A stretch of 64,000 nucleotides of DNA from Brevibacterium siliguriense (GTDB taxonomy: Bacteria; Actinomycetota; Actinomycetes; Actinomycetales; Brevibacteriaceae), in the NCBI RefSeq assembly GCF_900105315.1, contig NZ_LT629766.1, positions 1,240,001 through 1,304,000 on the forward strand. Reading direction: 5' to 3'. A model generated the notes under the pieces. It was not told where the DNA came from. It saw only the letters and a program-made list of their open reading frames with translations, and ran no database searches. Positions 57,764 through 64,000 of this stretch are shown in pieces; positions within the stretch are counted from its first letter, which is position 1; each line of letters begins with the position of its first letter. A program made the position numbers and the translations under genes.

Positions 57764-58828
57764 ATGAGTGAGCAGGATCGCCCACAGAACCTCGACCCGG
57801 CCCCGGCCGGTGAGACCGAAGCCGTCATCGTCGGAATCGACGGCTCGCCCCCGAGCCGCAACGCCTTGGCCTGGGCGATTCAGGAAGCACGCTCTCTGGA
57901 TCGTCCGATCCGCCTCGTCGGCGCCTACACGATCCCGAGCGTCGCTGCTGCCGCCATCGACGTGTCCTATGTGCCCATCGACGACAGCTCGATCCGTGCG
58001 GCCGTGACGAACACGCTCAAGGAAGCAGCTGCCGAGGTCAAGGCGGCCGGCGTTCCCGTCGAAGCCGTCATCGAGATCGGTGACGCCGCCGGTGTGCTCA
58101 TCGACGAATCGAAGTCCGGCTGCCTCACCGTCGTCGGCTCCCGCGGTCGCGGTGGCTTCGCTGGTCGTCTCCTCGGAACGGTGTCAAGTGCTCTGCCGGC
58201 GCACTCCGCGTGCCCGACCGTCGTTGTCCCGGCCTGCTGGGACAACCAGGCTGAGCGACCCGCGCATCCGACCTCGTCGCGGCCGATCCGACAGGACGGC
58301 GTCGAGGTCGAGACTTACGATCCCAATGCAGAGTCGATCGAAGGTCTGCGCTTCGACGGCAAGGTCGTCGTCGGCGTCGACTCGCTCGGCGCCGAATCCC
58401 CGGCACTGTGGAAGGCGGCCCGACTGGCCGTGCGCCGCGGATCACCGCTGCACATCGTCGCCGTGATCACCACGACGGTCATCGGACCCGAATGGCTGCC
58501 GAGCACCGCCGATCTCGAACGGCTCGTCAACGAGGGCGCGGACAAGCTCGTCGTCGCCAAGCAGCGTCTGGCCGAGGAGTTCCCGGACCTCGACGTCACC
58601 TGGACGCTCTTCGACGGACAGCCCGCCGAGGTGCTCGTCCGTGCTTCTGACACCGCCGAGGTGCTCGTCATCGGATCGCGCGGACGCGGCGGATTCGCCG
58701 GCCTCCTGCTCGGTTCGACCTCGCAGTCGGTGCTGCCGTACTCGCAGTGCCCGACGATGGTCGTCCGCGTCGCCCGCGATCACGGTCGCCGCAAGCAGCA
58801 CGAGACCCCGGCCGAGCCGGGTCTCTAG
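57764..58828 (+). CDS. Universal stress protein with two UspA domains
   Basis: A 354-residue tandem UspA protein. Each half begins V-I-V-G-I-D-G-S or V-V-V-G-V-D-S-L and ends with an ATP-binding loop: G-S-R-G-R-G-G-F-A-G-R-L-L-G-T-V-S in the first and G-S-R-G-R-G-G-F-A-G-L-L-L-G-S-T-S-Q in the second, both of the G-x2-G-x9-G-S type. Such proteins bind ATP and promote survival in stationary phase or hypoxia. AAGGAG precedes the ATG. A 20-bp-stem hairpin follows. Confidence 0.94.
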   Translation: MSEQDRPQNLDPAPAGETEAVIVGIDGSPPSRNALAWAIQEARSLDRPIRLVGAYTIPSVAAAAIDVSYVPIDDSSIRAAVTNTLKEAAAEVKAAGVPVEAVIEIGDAAGVLIDESKSGCLTVVGSRGRGGFAGRLLGTVSSALPAHSACPTVVVPACWDNQAERPAHPTSSRPIRQDGVEVETYDPNAESIEGLRFDGKVVVGVDSLGAESPALWKAARLAVRRGSPLHIVAVITTTVIGPEWLPSTADLERLVNEGADKLVVAKQRLAEEFPDLDVTWTLFDGQPAEVLVRASDTAEVLVIGSRGRGGFAGLLLGSTSQSVLPYSQCPTMVVRVARDHGRRKQHETPAEPGL

Positions 58829-58892
58829 CGGGCGGCTGAGCCGGGGGAGTCCCGAGTCCGCGGCTCGGATCTGTCCGAAGTGCCGGAAGACA

Positions 58893-58935
58893 ATCACCGA
58901 GGCGGCCGATCGAATCGATCGGCCGCCTCGGTGAT
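58893..58935. terminator. 20-bp perfect hairpin after the universal stress gene
   Basis: ATCACCGAGGCGGCCGATCG (58893-58912) pairs perfectly with 58916-58935 around the 3-base loop AAT. There is no T run. It contains two inverted copies of the dispersed CCGAGGCGG motif. It lies between usp (plus) and tRNA-Arg (minus), so it may stop transcripts from both sides. Confidence 0.65.
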
Positions 58936-58985
58936 GGCGGAACAGGGCGACGTCAGCATCTGTCGCTGACTCGCATCAGTGGTTC

Positions 58986-59061
58986 TGGCGCCCCCGGGCA
59001 GATTCGAACTGCCGACACCCGCTTTAGGAGAGCGGTGCTCTATCCCCTGAGCTACGGGGCC
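58986..59061 (-). tRNA. tRNA-Arg (anticodon CCT)
   Basis: Cloverleaf on the minus strand: acceptor GGCCCCG/CGGGGGC, D-arm GCTC/GAGC, anticodon loop CTCCTAA with anticodon CCT (59026-59028 on the plus strand), T-arm GGCAG-TTCGAAT-CTGCC, discriminator G, encoded CCA. The second acceptor pair is G-G, a mismatch. Confidence 0.94.
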
Positions 59062-59167
59062 AGGTGGTCGTCCTCAACCACGATCACCCAGTGTAGCGTA
59101 GAAGAAACCTCACTGTTCCACGGTGTGCCAGCACCTATTATGGACAGTTTCTCGTTAGGGTCGAATT

Positions 59168-62100
59168 GTGTCGGATTCCGTTAGAGACGAACAGTTCACA
59201 GAACTCGGAGATGTCTTCGCCGAGTGGAAGAAGCAGGCTGCCCACCTGGGCGGTCGCGACACCATGCTTCATTTCCGGGACTCCCGTGACGGCAGCATCG
59301 ACCTCTCCGGCGCCCACCCCTCCGGGCTGGCACAGCTGCTGGCCGGTCGCGCCACTCGACTCTCCAGCCTCATCCGTGACCACGACATCCTCGCCGATGC
59401 GCGCCGTCGTGCGAAGTCCATCCGGTCGAAGGCGGAACAGCTCGACAACGAACGCGGCATCCGCACCGCACACCTGGCGATCGGATTCGCCTCGTGGACG
59501 GAGAAGGACGCGAAGCTCAAGTTCAACGCCCCGGTCGTCATGCGCCACATCACGCTGGTGCCTCGCGGCTCGCGCGTCGAAGACTACGAGATCGTGCTCG
59601 ACAACGAGATCACGATCAATCCGGCACTCGTCCAGCACCTCGGCGAGGAATACGACCTCGAAGTGCCCGTCGACGAATGGGTCGACGCGACCGGGGGACC
59701 GCACGGCTTCGACCCGGGCCCGGCCCTCGACCGCCTGCGCGATCTGGGACAGAGCGTGCCCGGCCTGCGGATCAACCATCGTCTGATCATTTCGACGTTC
59801 GCGAACATCGCGAGCCCGTTCTCCGCCGACTACCTGCCCACCCAGCATCCCGTCCTGCGCGCTCTGGCCGGCGACGAAGACATGCGCGCCTCGCTCGGCG
59901 GCCCCTCCTATGTGCCGCAGCCGGGCGTCCTCCCGGACGAGAAGATCGCCGCGGCAGAGGAAGCCGAAGCCGAACAGAGGCGAGCCGAAGCGAAGAAGAG
60001 AGTCGCCGGTGCTGCCAGCGGGTCGAAGTCGGCCGAAGCTGACGACGATGCGGCCACCAGTGCCGATGCGACGGCCGCTGGTGCCGCAGCGGACGTCGAC
60101 GATGAAGAGGAATTCGGTCAGCCGACCGTGCCGATCACCGACGAACCACTCGATGCTGTGAAGCCGAGCACCGGCACCGAATCGGTCGGTGACAAGACGG
60201 CCGCCGCTGAGAAGCCATCGAGTGCAGCTGGCACCGAGAAGCCTTCGGCTTCGAACAACGCCGATGCGGCAGCAACTCCTGATGCCGCGGCCACGACCGG
60301 TCCAGGCACAGACAAAGATGCAGACCATGAGGACGATGTCTCGCCAGCGGCCCAGGCCGATGGCGAAGACGTCGTTCCCGCCGCGCTCCAGGAACCGATC
60401 ACCCCGCTTCCCGACCGCAAGCCGCAGGAAGAGTTCCTCGTCATCGACGTCGATGGTGACCAGCAGGCCGTCGTCGACGCCGCCGTGTCCGGACACTCCG
60501 TGGTCGTTGACACCCCGCCCGGAACCGGCGCCACCCAGGTCGCCGTCGCTGTGGCGACCACCCTGGCGCACACGGGCAAGAGCGTGCTCTTCCTCGCGCA
60601 GACTTCCGATGCGCTCGACGATTTCTCCGCCCGCCTCGGCGAAGTCGGACTCTCGGACTTCGCAGTCGACACCCGCGCCAGCTCGGAAGACATTCGCAAA
60701 CAGCTGATCGGGCTCATCGCCTCGGCAGAGAGGTCCGAGCGTCCGGACCTCTCCCGCCTGCTGACCGAACTCAACGAACAGCGCGCGACCCTGTCCGACC
60801 ATGTGTCCTCCCTGCACCGCAGGCGCGAGCCGTGGGACGTCTCCGTCTACGAAACGATGCAGCACCTCGCCGAGCTGACCTCCGGCGACAACTCCCCGCA
60901 GACTCCTGTGCGCTTCGACGATGACATCCTCGGTGCCAGCGAGGACCGCCGGAACATCCTGCGCGGCAAGCTCGGCGAACTTGCCGGACTGGGCGCGTTC
61001 ACCCTCGACGTCGAAGACACCGTCTGGTTCGGTGCCGACCTCAAATCCGTCGAAGAGGCCGAAGCCGCACGCACGGTGGCCGAACGCATCGGGCGGATGA
61101 TCCCGGACCTCGTGTCTGCGACCGAACCGGTGCTGCAGAAGGCGAAACTCAATCCGCGCCGCAATGTCGAAGACTGGTCCCGCGCCATCCGCGTGCTCCT
61201 GCGCGTGCGCAAGACCTTGGACAATTTCGCTCCCGACATCTACGATCATCGCCTCGATGACCTCATCGCCGCCACCGGCACACCCGAATATCGGGCCGAT
61301 GTCGGTGTCGAGATGGGAATGATGCAGCGCCGCCGACTGAAGAAGTCGGCCGCTGAATTCCTCCGCCCCGGCGCAGAGGTGGCCGACCTCCACGAGGCCC
61401 TCATCGACGTCCGCGCGCAGCGAGTCATCCTCTCGGACCTCGCCGGACACGATGGCCGCCCGCAGATTCCGCGCGGCGTCCTCGAAGCCGACGAGATCCT
61501 CCAGAGCATCGAAGCCGATATTGCCAAGCTCGCTCCGGTCCTCGAGACCACCCCGGACGGCGGCGACCTCGGATCGATGCTCATCGAAGAACTTCAGGCC
61601 CGCACCGAAGCGATGGGCAGCGACTCGGAGCACCTCTCCGAACTGCCCGGACGCTCCCGCCTGCAGCGTGAACTCGACGGTGAGGGCCTCGGCGACCTCA
61701 TGGCCGACCTGCGCCGACGCAAGGTCGACGAATCACTCGTCGGCCCAGAATTCGACCTCGCCTACTGGGCTTCCGTGCTGCAGACCATGGCCGGCGAAGA
61801 CCCCGCGATCGGCCGCCACGACGGTGCCGCTCTCCACCAGATCGCCGAAAGCTTCCGCGAGAACGACCGCGCCTTCGTCGCCGCCGGTGCTTCCCGACTG
61901 CGCTTTAACCATGCTCAGGCATGGAAGCGGGCAATCGACTCCGACCCCGTCGCCGCCGGAGTCATCAAACAGGAGCTGCTGTCGAAGCACACCTCGACGA
62001 AGCGGATCTCCACTCAGGCGCCCGAACTGCTGACGACTCTGGCGCCGGTGTGGATGGGCAGCCCGTACACGGTGCCCGAACTCTTCTCCGCCCTGCCGCT

Positions 62101-64000
62101 CTTCGACGCGGTCGTCATCGCCGACGCCGGACGACTCTCGGTCGCCGATGTCGTTCCCGGTATCACCCGTGCCCGGCAGGTCATCTCGCTCGGTGACTCC
62201 CGACTGCTCGGACCGCGCCCGTTCTCGATCGCGGTCGATCGCTTCGGCATGGATGACGGGAAGCACCCGCGATCGGTGCAGGACCGCCTCGGCGAGTTCC
62301 TGCCGCGGATGCGGCTGTCGAACTCCTACCGACTGTCCCCGGTCGGGCTCATCGACCTGGCCAACCGGCACTTCTACGATTCGACGATTTCGACGCTGCC
62401 GACCGCGCATACGGGTGAGGGCAGCGGCCTCGAATTCTCCTATGTCGCCGACGGCAGAGGCCCCACGGACATCGGCACCGGACGGGTCGAAAGCCCCGAC
62501 GCCGAAGTCAAACGGGTCGTCGATCTCGTGCTCAAGCATGCGCGGAACCGATCGCGGGAGTCGCTGGCCGTCATCGCGCTCACCCCGCATCACGCGCAGC
62601 GGGTGGCGACTGCGATCTCGCGGGCGATGAAGGATCTGCCGTATGTGGCGGCGTTCTTCAACGATTCGTCGAAGGAGCCGTTCGTCGTCACCGATGCCGA
62701 ACGCGTCCAGGGCATGTCGCGCGACGCCGTGATCTTCACCCTCGGCTATGGACGTACCGTCCACGGTCGCGTCATCCACGACCTCGGCCCGCTGTCCCGA
62801 CCGGACGGTCGCCGCATTCTGGCGGCCACGATGACGCGGGCCCGGAAGCGGCTGACCCTGGTCTCGAGCATCGAGGCCGAGGATTTCGACCGCAGCAAAC
62901 TCAACGGGGGAGCGGTTATGCTGCCGCGTCTGCTCGAGGAGGTCGCGACCGGCGGAGTCCACCAGCCCGGACCGCACGGCGAGATCTACGATCCGCTGAT
63001 GGGCGACATCGCCGACCGGCTGCTGCAGCTCGGCGTCGTCGCCCACGAACACTACAACGGCATCGATCTGGCCGTGGCGAACTCGACCGAGGACGAGCAC
63101 GGAATGATCATCGCCGTTGCCGGCGACGGACCCGAATACGCCTCGATGCGCAGCCTGCGCCAGCGCGATCGGGTGCTGCCCGAACAGCTGAGCCGCCGAG
63201 GCTGGAAGGTCATGCGCGTATGGTCGACCGATGCGTTCGTCGACCCGCAGACCGAGACCGAGAAGATCTTCGAGGCCTGGCGGTCGACCGTGGAGACGAT
63301 GAGCCCGCAGGCCGTTCTCAACGCTGCGCGGGCCGCCTCGGTGGTCGTCGGCCGCACCGGCAGCCGTCCGAAGCTCGTGCCGGGTCTGCCGATGCACAAG
63401 TACTCTGCCGAAGGTTTCGACCAGATGATCGACTGGATCCAGTCGGATGCTGTGGTGCGCGGCGACGGTGAGATCAAGGATCTGCTGCGCACCGCTCTGG
63501 CGCAGAAGGGCAACACGAGCCGGGGCGACTCCCAGCTGCAGGCTGCCGTCGATCGTTACCGCGAACGCCACGCGCAAGCGAAGAAGGTCACAGGCTCTGA
63601 GGTGTTCATCCCGCGTTCGAACTCCGCCGGACCGGTCGAAGACGACATTCTGCCGACGTTCGACACCGGCAAGATTCGTGCCGATGAGCTCCGGTCCGCC
63701 GGCCTCGTCCAGACCGCAAGCAACGACCAGGTCCCCGAGGCGACCGACGACTCCGCCAGCCCCGATTCGGTGAGTGCGGGGTCCGATGGTGCCGGTGACA
63801 ACGGTGCTGATTCGGTCGTCGCTGCTGATGGATCCGGCGGTGCCGGAGCTGCCGGGGCGGCAGGGACAGTGACCGAGGGCGCGGACTCGGGCTCCGTCGG
63901 CGACTCAGCCGACGCAGATTCGGCCGATGCCGACTCGGCTGGCAATGGTTCGGCCGGGATGGATGCCAAGGCCGGTACGGATTCGACTGAGACCGAGTCG
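59168..64000 (+). CDS. Giant SF1-helicase-like protein with Vsr-like C-terminal domain (partial)
   Basis: Open for 1611 codons to the window edge; no stop is reached. Start GTG, with TAGGGT 6 nt before it (leaderless type). Residues 1-270: a mixed domain with helices and strands. About 270-420: acidic/Ala linker. From 420: helicase-like core with a Walker-A-like P450-P-G-T-G-A455-T-Q (Lys replaced by Ala), a Walker-B-like V-V-I-A-D986-A987 (Glu replaced by Ala), G1009-D-S-R-L-L, S-Y-R-L-S-P, and motif-VI-like T-R-A-R-K-R. About 1285-1375: Vsr/MTES_1575-like nuclease domain (G-I-D-L-A-V, R-Q-R-D-R-V, R-R-G-W-K-V-M-R-V-W-S-T-D). Tail: Ala/Asp/Gly/Ser low complexity. Family seen in actinomycetes; role unknown. 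Confidence 0.85.
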   Translation, partial: MSDSVRDEQFTELGDVFAEWKKQAAHLGGRDTMLHFRDSRDGSIDLSGAHPSGLAQLLAGRATRLSSLIRDHDILADARRRAKSIRSKAEQLDNERGIRTAHLAIGFASWTEKDAKLKFNAPVVMRHITLVPRGSRVEDYEIVLDNEITINPALVQHLGEEYDLEVPVDEWVDATGGPHGFDPGPALDRLRDLGQSVPGLRINHRLIISTFANIASPFSADYLPTQHPVLRALAGDEDMRASLGGPSYVPQPGVLPDEKIAAAEEAEAEQRRAEAKKRVAGAASGSKSAEADDDAATSADATAAGAAADVDDEEEFGQPTVPITDEPLDAVKPSTGTESVGDKTAAAEKPSSAAGTEKPSASNNADAAATPDAAATTGPGTDKDADHEDDVSPAAQADGEDVVPAALQEPITPLPDRKPQEEFLVIDVDGDQQAVVDAAVSGHSVVVDTPPGTGATQVAVAVATTLAHTGKSVLFLAQTSDALDDFSARLGEVGLSDFAVDTRASSEDIRKQLIGLIASAERSERPDLSRLLTELNEQRATLSDHVSSLHRRREPWDVSVYETMQHLAELTSGDNSPQTPVRFDDDILGASEDRRNILRGKLGELAGLGAFTLDVEDTVWFGADLKSVEEAEAARTVAERIGRMIPDLVSATEPVLQKAKLNPRRNVEDWSRAIRVLLRVRKTLDNFAPDIYDHRLDDLIAATGTPEYRADVGVEMGMMQRRRLKKSAAEFLRPGAEVADLHEALIDVRAQRVILSDLAGHDGRPQIPRGVLEADEILQSIEADIAKLAPVLETTPDGGDLGSMLIEELQARTEAMGSDSEHLSELPGRSRLQRELDGEGLGDLMADLRRRKVDESLVGPEFDLAYWASVLQTMAGEDPAIGRHDGAALHQIAESFRENDRAFVAAGASRLRFNHAQAWKRAIDSDPVAAGVIKQELLSKHTSTKRISTQAPELLTTLAPVWMGSPYTVPELFSALPLFDAVVIADAGRLSVADVVPGITRARQVISLGDSRLLGPRPFSIAVDRFGMDDGKHPRSVQDRLGEFLPRMRLSNSYRLSPVGLIDLANRHFYDSTISTLPTAHTGEGSGLEFSYVADGRGPTDIGTGRVESPDAEVKRVVDLVLKHARNRSRESLAVIALTPHHAQRVATAISRAMKDLPYVAAFFNDSSKEPFVVTDAERVQGMSRDAVIFTLGYGRTVHGRVIHDLGPLSRPDGRRILAATMTRARKRLTLVSSIEAEDFDRSKLNGGAVMLPRLLEEVATGGVHQPGPHGEIYDPLMGDIADRLLQLGVVAHEHYNGIDLAVANSTEDEHGMIIAVAGDGPEYASMRSLRQRDRVLPEQLSRRGWKVMRVWSTDAFVDPQTETEKIFEAWRSTVETMSPQAVLNAARAASVVVGRTGSRPKLVPGLPMHKYSAEGFDQMIDWIQSDAVVRGDGEIKDLLRTALAQKGNTSRGDSQLQAAVDRYRERHAQAKKVTGSEVFIPRSNSAGPVEDDILPTFDTGKIRADELRSAGLVQTASNDQVPEATDDSASPDSVSAGSDGAGDNGADSVVAADGSGGAGAAGAAGTVTEGADSGSVGDSADADSADADSAGNGSAGMDAKAGTDSTETES

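Noticed and set aside
59138..61633. 831-codon open frame on the minus strand
   Set aside because: It runs opposite the helicase-like gene in a high-GC region, has repetitive Val/Gly/Asp/Arg composition and no domain; the plus-strand frame has clear motifs.

Overview
The window is contiguous chromosomal DNA from a GC-rich actinomycete. Supporting signs are a solitary groEL with a C-terminal Gly-Met tail and a CIRCE operator, an IdeR/DtxR regulator, DUF3027, DUF3263 and LytR_C proteins, an actinobacterial psp operon (pspA-pspAA-htpX-pspAB), a ThrE exporter, and many promoters of the TAGNNT type lying 6-8 nt before a start codon (leaderless mRNA). The overall character suggests Micrococcales, perhaps Brevibacterium, but the genus is a guess. 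No rRNA, CRISPR array, insertion sequence, prophage or replication origin was seen.

Layout. 0-9.8 kb: tail of a DsbA-like protein, tRNA-Thr, an AarF/UbiB kinase, an MFS transporter, LtrA, an M4 protease with its likely inhibitor (emfourin), tryptophan 2,3-dioxygenase, a kynurenine-formamidase-like hydrolase and an SGNH hydrolase. 10-17.4 kb: amidohydrolase-thrE pair, ung, aldehyde dehydrogenase, DUF3263 and LytR_C proteins, cold-shock protein. 17.5-22.8 kb: CIRCE-groEL, SnoaL-like protein, divergent DUF1707 and TauE/SafE genes, Gly-rich membrane protein, S4 protein. 22.8-31.2 kb: an envelope-stress block on the minus strand, with pspA-pspAA-htpX-pspAB, a WXG100 protein, and a response regulator, sensor kinase and HtrA protease in the mprA-mprB-pepD order. 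31-35.5 kb: DUF3592-like remnant, CGNR regulator, EamA transporter, ABC-F ATPase. 35.5-42.8 kb: a catabolic block for an unknown carboxylate (acyl-CoA dehydrogenase, GntR regulator, TRAP transporter, class III CoA-transferase, IclR regulator). 42.8-50.7 kb: XPB-like helicase, a helicase-associated gene with an apparent frameshift, two small genes, DUF3027, MFS, DUF456. 50.8-58.8 kb: serC, pdxH, semialdehyde dehydrogenase, ideR, NlpC/P60 hydrolase, HNH endonuclease, universal stress protein. 59-64 kb: tRNA-Arg and a giant helicase-like protein running off the end.

The most unusual items are: (1) a 58-65 bp palindromic element present three times, two copies of which supply the TAA stop codon of the preceding gene; (2) the large SF1-helicase-like protein with a Vsr-like C-terminal domain, in which the Walker A lysine, the Walker B glutamate and a putative nuclease glutamate all appear to be lost; (3) three CGRTAACG boxes at exact 22-bp spacing plus a GTGACA direct repeat upstream of the NlpC/P60 gene; (4) the uncharacterised TRAP/CoA-transferase locus with a well-formed promoter-operator; (5) a short GCCGAGGCGG motif that recurs in non-coding DNA.
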